Under the pieces are notes generated by a model, which did not search any database, was not told where the DNA came from, and saw only the letters and a program-made list of their open reading frames with translations. Both the position numbers and the translations under genes were made by a program. 42,469 nt of DNA from Roseovarius atlanticus (GTDB lineage: Bacteria; Pseudomonadota; Alphaproteobacteria; Rhodobacterales; Rhodobacteraceae): NCBI RefSeq assembly GCF_001441615.1, contig NZ_LAXJ01000034.1:1-42469 (forward strand). The letters run 5' to 3'. Position 1 is the stretch's first letter, and each line of letters begins with the position of its first letter. Positions 32,115 through 39,314 of the stretch are shown one piece after another.

Positions 32115-32843
32115 ATGCACAGCCATATCGTCCACGCCCATCCCGAACCCACCTCCTATAACGCCGCCCTGACACGCATGACGCAGGCGACACTGGGCGC
32201 GGACGGTGACACCGTCTCGGTCAGCGACCTTTGCGCCGAAGGCTTCGACCCGGTCGAACGCGCCGCGCATTACGCCAACCGTGCGGACGCGGAGGCCTTC
32301 GCCGCACTGAATGAACAGCGCAACGCATGGACGACCGACGCCATCCCCGGCGACGTGGCCCGCGAAATCAAGCGGCTGGAGCGTGCCGACCTCGTCATCC
32401 TGCAATTTCCGCTGTGGTGGCACGGTCCCCCGGCAGTTATGAAAGGCTGGATGGACCGGGTGTTCATGAGCGGTGGCCTCTACACCAGCCGGATGCGCTA
32501 TGACACCGGCTATTTCCGCGGCAAGCGCGCGATGGTCTCGGTCACCACCGGCGCGCCCAAACAGGCGTTCGGCCCCGGCAGCCGGGGCGGCGACTTCGAC
32601 GTGATGCTGTGGCCCGTGCAATACTCACTGCACTACATGGGCTTTACCGTTTTGCCGCCGTTCATCTCTTACGGGGTACAGGGGCATGGCTACAGCTACG
32701 AAGGCAAGGGCAGCCTGGAAGCACGGCTCAAGCACAATCTCGATGCCTGGGGCAAGCGCCTGTCCAACCTCGACAAAGACACGCCGCTGCACTTTCCCGG
32801 CTGGGACGATTGGGACGAAGGCGGTGCCGCAGCCCGCGCGTGA
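32115..32843 (+). CDS. NAD(P)H dehydrogenase (quinone), flavodoxin-like fold
   Basis: 242-residue FMN/FAD protein of the NQO1/MdaB/KefF group. The core signature FPLWWHGPPAVMKGWMDRVF (about residues 98-117) is intact, preceded by a flavin phosphate loop region near HAHPEPTSYNAAL and followed by VTTGAPKQAFG, which lines the flavin ring. Such enzymes reduce quinones by two electrons and protect against redox stress. ATG at 32115 has AAAGGAG at ideal distance. It lies on the opposite strand between rplA and rplJ and ends in a bidirectional terminator, so it is an independent unit placed inside the ribosomal protein cluster. Confidence 0.92.
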   Translation: MHSHIVHAHPEPTSYNAALTRMTQATLGADGDTVSVSDLCAEGFDPVERAAHYANRADAEAFAALNEQRNAWTTDAIPGDVAREIKRLERADLVILQFPLWWHGPPAVMKGWMDRVFMSGGLYTSRMRYDTGYFRGKRAMVSVTTGAPKQAFGPGSRGGDFDVMLWPVQYSLHYMGFTVLPPFISYGVQGHGYSYEGKGSLEARLKHNLDAWGKRLSNLDKDTPLHFPGWDDWDEGGAAARA

Positions 32844-32870
32844 CACCCGCCACACAACCCGCACAATGAA

Positions 32871-32901
32871 AAAAGGCCCCCGATCATGCCGGGGGCCTTT
32901 T
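32871..32901. terminator. Bidirectional terminator between the quinone reductase gene and rplA
   Basis: 12-bp perfect stem AAAAGGCCCCCG/CGGGGGCCTTTT with a 7-nt loop. Both strands have a T-run after the GC stem. It ends the plus-strand reductase gene and the minus-strand rplK-rplA message. Confidence 0.9.
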
Positions 32902-32922
32902 CAATCTCGATGCGGAACCGGC

Positions 32923-33621
32923 TTACTCGGTCACGGCGCTTTCGATCGCGATGCTGACGCCCGGACCCATGGTCGAGCTCAGCGCCACCTTCTTCATGTA
33001 GGTGCCTTTCGCGCCCGACGGCTTGGCCTTCTGCACAGCGTCGATGAAGGCGCGCACGTTCTCGACCAGCTTGCCCTCGTCGAAGGACGCCTTGCCGATG
33101 CCTGCGTGCACCACACCGGCCTTTTCGACCTTGAACTGCACTTCACCGCCTTTGGCGGCTTTCACGGCGTCGGCCACGTCCATCGTCACCGTGCCGACCT
33201 TGGGGTTCGGCATAAGGTTGCGCGGGCCCAGCACCTTGCCCAGACGGCCCACGATGGGCATCATGTCCGGGGTCGCGATGCAGCGGTCAAAATTGATCTC
33301 GCCGCCCTGGATGGTTTCCATCAGATCCTCGGCGCCGACGATATCGGCCCCGGCTTCCTGTGCTTCGTCCGCCTTCGCGCCACGGGCGAAGACGGCAACG
33401 CGCACGTCCTTGCCGGTGCCGTTGGGCAGGCCGACGACGCCACGGACCATCTGGTCGGCGTGACGCGGGTTCACACCCAGGTTCACGGCAATCTCGACGG
33501 TCTCGTCGAACTTCGCGCTGGCGTGGTTCTTGACCAGGGCAACAGCCTCTTCGACCGTCACGTTGTGCTTGTCCGCAAAGGCTTCGCGGGCGGCGCGGGT
33601 ACGTTTTCCAAGTTTCGCCAT
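32923..33621 (-). CDS. rplA: 50S ribosomal protein L1
   Basis: 232-residue protein of the L1 stalk, which binds 23S rRNA and guides deacylated tRNA out of the E site. Conserved segments include FDETVEIAVNLGVNPRHADQ near the N-terminus, VVGLPNGTGKDVRVAVFA, and the signature GKVLGPRNLMPNPKVGTVT in the second domain. Length is standard. It begins one base after the rplK stop. A strong bidirectional terminator follows it, which is unusual, because rplJ normally continues the operon. Confidence 0.98.
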   Translation of the reverse strand: MAKLGKRTRAAREAFADKHNVTVEEAVALVKNHASAKFDETVEIAVNLGVNPRHADQMVRGVVGLPNGTGKDVRVAVFARGAKADEAQEAGADIVGAEDLMETIQGGEINFDRCIATPDMMPIVGRLGKVLGPRNLMPNPKVGTVTMDVADAVKAAKGGEVQFKVEKAGVVHAGIGKASFDEGKLVENVRAFIDAVQKAKPSGAKGTYMKKVALSSTMGPGVSIAIESAVTE

Positions 33622-33622
33622 C

Positions 33623-34048
33623 TTACTTCACCTCGATGCCCATGGACCGCGCGGACCCGGCGATGATCTTCATCGCGGCCTCGACGTCGTTCGCGTTCAG
33701 GTCTCTCCACTTGGCTTCCGCGATCTCGCGCAGCTGCTTGGGGCTCACCGTGGCCACGCTTTCGCGGCCCGGGGTCTTGGAGCCAGACTTCAGTTTGGCG
33801 GCCTTCTTCAGGTAATAGGACGCCGGCGGCGTCTTGATGTCCATTTCAAAGGACTTGTCCTGGTAGTAGGTGATCACGGTCGGGCACGGCGCACCGGGCT
33901 CCATCTCCTGCGTCTTGGCGTTGAACGCCTTGCAGAATTCCATGATGTTGATGCCGCGCTGACCCAGCGCCGGACCAACCGGCGGTGACGGGTTCGCTTG
34001 TCCGGCAGGCACCTGAAGCTTCATGGTGCCGGCAAGTTTCTTGGCCAT
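33623..34048 (-). CDS. rplK: 50S ribosomal protein L11
   Basis: 141-residue protein of the GTPase-associated centre. N-terminal residues MAKKLAGTMKLQVPAGQANPSPPVGPALG carry the proline-rich thiostrepton-binding face (two conserved parts, QVPAGQANPSPPVGPALG and QRGINIMEFCKAFN). The C-terminal rRNA-binding domain includes KWRDLNANDVEAAM and the end GSARSMGIEVK. ATG at 34048 has AAGGAG upstream; the frame open to 34066 has no site. rplA follows with one base between them. Confidence 0.98.
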   Translation of the reverse strand: MAKKLAGTMKLQVPAGQANPSPPVGPALGQRGINIMEFCKAFNAKTQEMEPGAPCPTVITYYQDKSFEMDIKTPPASYYLKKAAKLKSGSKTPGRESVATVSPKQLREIAEAKWRDLNANDVEAAMKIIAGSARSMGIEVK

Positions 34049-34235
34049 TGGCCTTCTCCTTTTCAAACAGCCTTGGGACGCGTCCCTTGGCCTATGTTGA
34101 TGTGGTCAGGTCTGATCGGTCGCGACCGCCGCGCCTCCCACATGGAATGCACCCCGGCCCAATCCGGGCAAAGGTACGAGCGCGCCGCGTACACCCTCTC
34201 TAGACGTTTGACAAGCCCCCGCCTTGCCGACCGGG

Positions 34236-35711
34236 CTATTCTTCGCGGCAATAGCGCGCGTTCAGCGCGCAGGCCCGTTCGCGGTAGATGGCTGCCTCTT
34301 CCGGCGCCCGTGCCTCTTGCAATTGTGCCATGTTGCGGCAGCCAAGCGCGACCTCGTTGTTGCACGCAATCACGTAGTACCGCGCCGCCTGCCCCGTATC
34401 CGCTGCAACGCCGCGCCCATGCTCGTACGAATCGCCAAGATTGTTACAGGCGATCCACGCGCGCAGCTCACAGCCGCGCTGGTGGTACCAAACCGCCTGA
34501 CGCTCCGTCTCCGGCGTGCCACGGTCCAACTTCAGGATGTTGCCCAGCACAAGACAGCCCATGCCCTCCGACAGCGCGCAGGATGCCCAGGCATAGCGCG
34601 CAGCCTCTGCCAGGTCCTTGCCTGCGCGCGCAAGGGTCGCCAGATCCGCGCAGCCCCGCACCCAGCCCATTTGACAGATGCCCTTCAATTCCGTGCGAAA
34701 TGCCGTCATCCGCGCGATATCTGCGTCGGTCGACGGGTTGACTGTCACCGGTGCAAAACTCTTGACCGCGGAAAAGTGGCAGGCGCTGAAATCCCCTTCG
34801 GCACAGGCCTTCTTCATGGCCTGCAAGCTATCTGTCGGCCTCCAGTAGGTTTCGTGGTTGATCTCGTCGCATCCACGGCGGAACCCGCCGTGACACGCCC
34901 GCACGTAATATTGCTGCGCCCGCTTCCAGCTCTCCATGACGGCCTGGCCCTCGTCATAGGCCAATCCGGCGTTGTAGCACCCCACCGGATTGCCCAGCTC
35001 ACAGGCTTTCTCGGCGTCCCAAAGCGCATAGCGCTGCTTGTTTTCCACCTCGTCCGGAAACCCGGGATCGAACACGGCGTACTCCTCGGCGCCGTCGTAG
35101 CTCTGGATGTAAGACAACAGCACACAGGCCCGCGCCACACCTTCGTCGTCGCAAAGCCGGCGCAACTGATCGAACCAGATTGTCCGGTCCGGCACCGCCT
35201 GCGGCACCAGCACGTTCAGGCGCGACTGCGATATGCAGGCCGTCACGTCGCCTGTCGCGCACCCTTCCACTTGCTCGGCGTAGAACGCCTCGTAGGACGT
35301 GCCGGAAAAACCAATCAGGGAGAAGTTCAGGTCCGACAGCAAGGCGCAGGCAAACCCGTCGCCGGCATCGCATCCTGCGGCCCATAGCGCGTAAACTTCG
35401 GGCGCATCCGTGCCCTCCCGCACATGCACCAGCGACGCATAGTCGGTGCACGCCTCCCGTCCGCCTGCGTCGCACCCCGCGGATGCCTCCGCCAGCGCGG
35501 CGGCGTAGTGGCGCTCGTATGTCTCGGAAACCATGCCGGCATCATTGTAATGCGGATGGCTGGCCACCAGCGCGGCACAGGCTGCATCGTCGCCCGACTG
35601 GCAATCGAATACCGCCAGTTGCCGCTCCGTCGCGCTCATCCGCGCCTCTGCCGCGTTCGGGCTCCACAGCAAGACCGCAAACGGTATCGACCATAATCGA
35701 AGAGATATCAT
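34236..35711 (-). CDS. Exported protein with twelve cysteine-pair helical repeats (Sel1/Hcp-like)
   Basis: 491-residue protein with a signal peptide (MISLRLWSIPFAVLL, cleavage near AEA) and therefore probably periplasmic. The mature part contains twelve repeats in which two cysteines are separated by seven residues, for example CQSGDDAAC, CDAGGREAC, CDAGDGFAC, CATGDVTAC, CELGNPVGC, CHGGFRRGC, CAEGDFSAC, CQMGWVRGC, CALSEGMGC, CELRAWIAC and CNNEVALGC; one pair (CDDEGVARAC) has eight. This is the pattern of disulphide-bridged Sel1-like alpha/alpha repeats known from Helicobacter cysteine-rich proteins. Such solenoids bind other proteins or peptidoglycan fragments. The start is set by GGAG six bases upstream. 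It lies between nusG and rplK but behind a terminator. Specific function unknown. Confidence 0.85.
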   Translation of the reverse strand: MISLRLWSIPFAVLLWSPNAAEARMSATERQLAVFDCQSGDDAACAALVASHPHYNDAGMVSETYERHYAAALAEASAGCDAGGREACTDYASLVHVREGTDAPEVYALWAAGCDAGDGFACALLSDLNFSLIGFSGTSYEAFYAEQVEGCATGDVTACISQSRLNVLVPQAVPDRTIWFDQLRRLCDDEGVARACVLLSYIQSYDGAEEYAVFDPGFPDEVENKQRYALWDAEKACELGNPVGCYNAGLAYDEGQAVMESWKRAQQYYVRACHGGFRRGCDEINHETYWRPTDSLQAMKKACAEGDFSACHFSAVKSFAPVTVNPSTDADIARMTAFRTELKGICQMGWVRGCADLATLARAGKDLAEAARYAWASCALSEGMGCLVLGNILKLDRGTPETERQAVWYHQRGCELRAWIACNNLGDSYEHGRGVAADTGQAARYYVIACNNEVALGCRNMAQLQEARAPEEAAIYRERACALNARYCREE

Positions 35712-35756
35712 GCAGGTCTCCGGGAAGATCAGAACCGTACCCAGTCTCCCCCAACG

Positions 35757-35783
35757 AAAACGGCCGCGCAATATGCGCAGCCG
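35757..35783 (-). terminator. Intrinsic terminator after nusG
   Basis: 10-bp stem CGGCTGCGCA/TGCGCGGCCG (one T-G wobble) with a 3-nt loop, then TTTTCGTT on the minus strand. It lies 32 bases after the nusG stop and 46 before the next gene start, so the cysteine-repeat gene needs its own promoter or read-through. Confidence 0.8.
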
Positions 35784-35814
35784 CGAAATCGTCTGTTTGT
35801 TTAACTGGCCTGTG

Positions 35815-36348
35815 TCAGCCCTGCTTGGTCACCTGCGTGAATTCCAGCTCGACCGGGGTTTCGCGACCGAAGATCGAAACCGTCACCTTCAGGCGCTGGT
35901 TGTCGTCGTCCACTTCCTCGACCATGCCGTCGAAATCCTCGAACGGGCCGTCGTTGACCTTGACCTTCTCGCCCACTTCGAAGCTGATCAGCAGCTTCGG
36001 CGCGTCCTCGCCTTCCTGCACGCGGTTCAGGATCTGGTTCACTTCCGCGTCGCGCATCGGCATCGGGCGGCCCTGAGGCCCCAGAAACCCGGTGACGCGG
36101 TTGATCGAGTTGATCAGGTGATAGCCCTGGTCGGACATTTCCATGTGCACCAGCACGTACCCGGGCATAAAGCGCCGCTCGGCGGTCACCTTCTTGCCCC
36201 GGCGCACCTCGATGACCTCTTCGGTTGGCACCAGAACCTCGTCGATATCTTCCTCAAGGCCCTGTTCGGCCACGGATTGCCGGATCTGCTCTGCGATCTT
36301 CTTTTCGAAATTGGAAAGAACGCTGACCGAATACCACCGTTTCGCCAT
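35815..36348 (-). CDS. nusG: Transcription termination/antitermination protein NusG
   Basis: 177-residue transcription factor that bridges RNA polymerase with Rho or with the ribosome. The NGN domain starts AKRWYSVSVLSNFEKKIAEQI and contains FMPGYVLVHMEMSDQGYH; the KOW domain is at the end, with FEVGEKVKVNDGPFEDFDGMV. ATG at 36348 is chosen for the usual N-terminus; an in-frame ATG at 36360 sits directly after GAGGG and is possible. It is preceded by secE with a GC hairpin in the 190-base gap and followed by a terminator. Confidence 0.97.
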   Translation of the reverse strand: MAKRWYSVSVLSNFEKKIAEQIRQSVAEQGLEEDIDEVLVPTEEVIEVRRGKKVTAERRFMPGYVLVHMEMSDQGYHLINSINRVTGFLGPQGRPMPMRDAEVNQILNRVQEGEDAPKLLISFEVGEKVKVNDGPFEDFDGMVEEVDDDNQRLKVTVSIFGRETPVELEFTQVTKQG

Positions 36349-36439
36349 GCTGAGCACCATCCCTCTTTGCCCGGGTCCCACCCGGAAAGTTCATATTCTA
36401 TAGGCCGTTTGCGGCCCAAAGTACCTTCCAGAAACAAAT

Positions 36440-36469
36440 CAGCGCGCGGGCTCGAATCGCCGCGCGCTG
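36440..36469 (-). terminator. Hairpin between secE and nusG
   Basis: Perfect 10-bp stem CAGCGCGCGG/CCGCGCGCTG around a 10-nt loop; on the minus strand it is followed by ATTTGTTTC. The T-run is interrupted, so it may attenuate rather than stop transcription from secE into nusG. Confidence 0.55.
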
Positions 36470-36538
36470 CTGGAATTTCGGGTCAGTTACCGCTCTTTGC
36501 CCTTCATTTCAAGGCTCAAGCGTCAAAATCCGCGAGGC

Positions 36539-36736
36539 TTATCCGAACAGGCCAAGCAGACCCTCAAGGCCACTGCGGATCGCAAGGTCCACCAGCGCAA
36601 AGAAAACCGCGGTCAGCGCCGCCATGATGAACACCATGACCGTGGTCAGCAGAACCTCGCGGCGGGTCGGCCAGACGACCTTGGCCACTTCCGCGCGGAC
36701 CTGCTGAATGAACTGAAGCGGATTTGTAACGGCCAT
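36539..36736 (-). CDS. secE: Preprotein translocase subunit SecE
   Basis: 65-residue single-span membrane protein that clamps SecY in the translocon. The amphipathic helix with VRAEVAKVVWPTRREVLLTT is the conserved part, followed by one membrane helix (VMVFIMAALTAVFFALVDLAI). This is the short one-helix form common outside enterobacteria. ATG at 36736 gives the typical alphaproteobacterial N-terminus (MAVTNPLQFIQQ); its ribosome site is weak. It is separated from the upstream membrane-protein gene by 133 bases with a hairpin. Confidence 0.95.
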   Translation of the reverse strand: MAVTNPLQFIQQVRAEVAKVVWPTRREVLLTTVMVFIMAALTAVFFALVDLAIRSGLEGLLGLFG

Positions 36737-36802
36737 CGGTGCGCGTCTTTCTACGTTGGAAACCTCGTGACGCGCGACATACGCCGCGCGCAGCATGAAT
36801 TC

Positions 36803-36839
36803 AAGAGCCGAGACCGCCCGCGACGATCTCGGTGCTCTT
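36803..36839 (-). terminator. Hairpin between the unknown membrane protein gene and secE
   Basis: Arms AAGAGC-CGAGA and TCTCG-GT-GCTCTT pair with a two-base bulge around a 13-nt loop. On the minus strand it is followed by GAATTC without a clear T-run, so termination would be weak or Rho-assisted. Confidence 0.4.
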
Positions 36840-36869
36840 GCTGTGGCACTCCCGCCCCGCGGCGAACTG

Positions 36870-37739
36870 TCAGGTCTGACGCGCTTCGGCGGCTAGCCGG
36901 TCGAACGGGTCGGGCCGATCGTCGTCCGACGGATCCGCACCCGAGAAATCCGGCAGCGCCAGTCGCTCGGCCCAGGCATCCGGCAACCAGTCCAGCACCC
37001 GGTCGAACCTTTCGGCAAAGCGGTCGGCCCGTTGTCGCACCCGCTCGGCCAGTTCCGGCTTGCGGCTATGCAGCCGCTGCCACGCCCCGCCGATAATCTC
37101 GCCCCAGCGGTCGGGACCCAGCGTCAGGTAGGCGATCAGCACCAGCCATACCAGCAGCAGCACCACCAGCGGCACCATCAGCGGCCGATAGATCACAAGA
37201 CCAGCGACCACGGCCCACGCCACATGCTTTTTCGTCGGACGGTAATTGCGCAGCCACTCCGGCAGGCGCCGGGTCACACGCGCGTGCAACGGCATCGCAG
37301 CGCCGTTTGCAGGCGCCGACGCGGTCGCGTTCTGCCGTTTGTCCGCGACAGAATTCCGGCGCAATGTCAGCCGCGGCAGGCGCACGCGCGGCAGGCGCAA
37401 CCACCCCCGGCGACGCGTCGTCTTTGCGGGCGTGACGGCCCGTTCGGCCTTCAGGATCTGCGCAATCGATTCCCGCGCCGGTTCAGGTTTTTCGTCCGGT
37501 GTGGCCGCATCATAGGTCACAACCTCTTCCTGCGGCGCAATATCCGGCAGCCGCTGGGGCAACGTCGCGCGCTTTTCCTCGATCAGCAGCTGCCGGACAA
37601 GCTCATCGGCATTGCGGTCTATGTCCTGCGTCTCTTCCGCATCCACCACCGGCTCGCCCGGCAACTCTTCGCTGCGGATGTAAAGATCGTTCCGAAGCGC
37701 CGGACGGCGCATATCTGTCATGGTCATGGCAGCACTCAT
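36870..37739 (-). CDS. Hypothetical membrane protein
   Basis: 289 residues. The N-terminal 100 are acidic and probably disordered; residues 105-135 are very basic (TTRRRGWLRLPRVRLPRL). A hydrophobic segment at about 172-208 (HVAWAVVAGLVIYRP, then VPLVVLLLVWLVLIAYLTLG) forms one or two membrane helices. The C-terminal part is amphipathic with ERVRQRADRFAERFDRVLDWLPDAW. I do not recognise a family. Most roseobacters seem to carry something similar beside response regulators, but I cannot confirm this. The start at 37739 has GGAA upstream; a second ATG nine bases later in MSAAMTMTDM is possible. The gene lies between the regulator and secE. Confidence 0.7.
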   Translation of the reverse strand: MSAAMTMTDMRRPALRNDLYIRSEELPGEPVVDAEETQDIDRNADELVRQLLIEEKRATLPQRLPDIAPQEEVVTYDAATPDEKPEPARESIAQILKAERAVTPAKTTRRRGWLRLPRVRLPRLTLRRNSVADKRQNATASAPANGAAMPLHARVTRRLPEWLRNYRPTKKHVAWAVVAGLVIYRPLMVPLVVLLLVWLVLIAYLTLGPDRWGEIIGGAWQRLHSRKPELAERVRQRADRFAERFDRVLDWLPDAWAERLALPDFSGADPSDDDRPDPFDRLAAEARQT

Positions 37740-37814
37740 TCACGGTTCCACGCCCCCACGCGGTGACCGCAGCGTGTCCCTTCCCCAAAGGTCCACATCG
37801 CGATTCATGGTGAT

Positions 37815-37885
37815 GCTAGGGCTGAAATGCGGCCAAAAATTGACGATACCGAGTCAGCAATTTGGCGCGAACACGCTAGGGCTGA
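37815..37885. repeat. Direct repeat GCTAGGGCTGA, 60 bp apart
   Basis: Identical 11-mers at 37815-37825 and 37875-37885 in the 228-base gap upstream of the membrane protein gene. On the minus strand they read TCAGCCCTAGC. Their place upstream of the gene would suit two binding sites of one regulator; this is inference. Confidence 0.45.
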
Positions 37886-37967
37886 GCCCTTTTCGCTCGA
37901 TTCACTACCGCGACAGCGCCGCCCGCTCCGCGCCTCTGCATGGCGGGGCGGGCGTATTGGAAACCGG

Positions 37968-38969
37968 TCACGTGACCTTGGGATTGGGGCCGATGCTCCT
38001 GCGAAAGATCCGGTCCTGCACCTTCGAGATTGGCGGCAACAGCCTGTCCTCGCTCGTTCCCAGGCTGCCGACGAACCGCCGGACCAGGCTGATGGCGATA
38101 TCGGGGGCCAACATTCGTTTGCTCGACAAAGCGGCCACATTCAGCACCAGTTCATCGGGCTTCAGCACCTTCTGCGAGGATACGTAGCATTGGAATGCAT
38201 CGCGAATACGTGCCTGCAACAGGTTCGGCACGATGTGGTTCCGCACCACGACAAGACAGATGAACTTGCCATACCCCACATAAGACAGTGAGGCACCGCT
38301 GGCCGGCAGGGTCTTCCCGACGATCTGCGCCACTGCCTCCACGATGTTAAGAAACTCGCTTTGGCCCAGCCGCGCGCCCACATTTTCGATCCCTTCGATC
38401 TCGATCGACAGCAGCGTCATCGCATAGGTGCCCTCGCTCAGCCGCAGCAGCCTGTTCTCCAGCTGAAAATAGTCGCGCATGTTGGGTACGTTCGAATAGG
38501 TGATGCGCATCGAGGGGTCGAACTTCCCCGCTTTGGGTGACGCCAGCAGCGCGGATTTCAGCGCAAGCCGGCTCTCCGCCTCGCTCTTCAGCGTCTCGAC
38601 CAGCAGCATCGCGATCTGGATGCGCACCCGCAGGTCGATATGCTCGATCGGCTTCATCATGTAATCCGTCGCGCCGGCATCGAAGGCCTCGTGCATGTGC
38701 AGCTTCGCGGCGGCCGAAGTGATCATGATGATCGGCGCGATCCGGTACAACGACATATCGCGGATCCGCGAACACAGCTCGATTCCATCCATGCCGCGCA
38801 TCTTGATGTCCAACAGGAAGCAGTCGAACGGGTCCTCCTGCGCAGCGATGATCTCCAACGCCTCTTCGCCCGATGCCGCCGTGGTGACATCGTCGAATCC
38901 CATCTCTTTCAGGTGTTCCGTAAGCAGCGCAATGATGATTTCTTCATCGTCCACGACCATGATTTTCAT
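37968..38969 (-). CDS. Response regulator with degenerate GGDEF-like output domain
   Basis: 333 residues. The receiver domain occupies residues 1-120, with the acidic pocket DDE (7-9), phosphoacceptor D54 in LLDIKMRGMDG, the ITS switch and MMKP lysine. The output part, about 170-300, follows the GGDEF pattern (TLLSIEIEGIENVGARLG, then EFLNIVEAVAQIVG), but the catalytic loop reads YVGYGKF where an active diguanylate cyclase has GGDEF. The protein is thus probably phosphorylated by a histidine kinase but cannot make cyclic di-GMP; it may bind a nucleotide or a partner. AAGGG precedes ATG 38969. No histidine kinase is adjacent. Confidence 0.88.
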   Translation of the reverse strand: MKIMVVDDEEIIIALLTEHLKEMGFDDVTTAASGEEALEIIAAQEDPFDCFLLDIKMRGMDGIELCSRIRDMSLYRIAPIIMITSAAAKLHMHEAFDAGATDYMMKPIEHIDLRVRIQIAMLLVETLKSEAESRLALKSALLASPKAGKFDPSMRITYSNVPNMRDYFQLENRLLRLSEGTYAMTLLSIEIEGIENVGARLGQSEFLNIVEAVAQIVGKTLPASGASLSYVGYGKFICLVVVRNHIVPNLLQARIRDAFQCYVSSQKVLKPDELVLNVAALSSKRMLAPDIAISLVRRFVGSLGTSEDRLLPPISKVQDRIFRRSIGPNPKVT

Positions 38970-39146
38970 GGGTTACGTCCCTTCGTTAACAATTTTCAGC
39001 CACTTTCAATACAATTGCAGGGTGAATGAGGTAACATTGCGACACGACAGGGTTAATTTTGTGATGAGATCGACCGACAGCACTTGCGTCTCGCCGCGCA
39101 GAACGCACGGCGCGGTGTTGCAAAGCTGCGGTACCATGTCGGGAAA

Positions 39147-39222
39147 TGGCAGGGGCAGCAGGGCTCGAACCCGCGACCTACGGTTTTGGAGACCGTCGCT
39201 CTACCAGCTGAGCTATACCCCT
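39147..39222 (-). tRNA. tRNA-Trp (CCA anticodon)
   Basis: 76-nt tRNA with a 7-bp acceptor stem (AGGGGTA/TGCCCCT), D arm with AGCTCAGCTGGTAGAGC, anticodon loop CTCCAAA giving anticodon CCA, and T arm with GGTTCGAGCC. The 3' CCA is encoded. A tRNA-Trp upstream of secE is the classical bacterial arrangement; here a regulator and a membrane protein gene lie between them. Confidence 0.98.
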
Positions 39223-39235
39223 AAGGCCGACGCCT

Positions 39236-39264
39236 CAGGTACGGCACATGGGCGGCGGAATCAA
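39236..39264 (-). promoter_or_regulatory. Candidate promoter of tRNA-Trp
   Basis: Minus strand TTGATT (39264-39259), a 17-base spacer and TACCTG (39241-39236), 14 bases before the tRNA. The -35 box lies in the loop of an inverted repeat GGGCGGCGG/CCGCCGCCC (39250-39258 with 39275-39283), which also falls just after the upstream mct stop. Confidence 0.4.
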
Positions 39265-39314
39265 GTCCCCTTTCCCGCCGCCCGCACGGATTTTTTCGGT
39301 TCGCGCCCTGGCCC

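Noticed and set aside
34100..34235. Promoter for rplK upstream of its start
   Set aside because: A TTGTCA-like box is present on the minus strand, but the matching -10 (TACGCG) is too poor to list as a feature.
37879..37895. AGGGCTGAGCCCTTTT as an intrinsic terminator on the plus strand
   Set aside because: The inverted repeat has a one-base centre, so a stable loop would leave only a 4-bp stem, and no plus-strand gene ends nearby.
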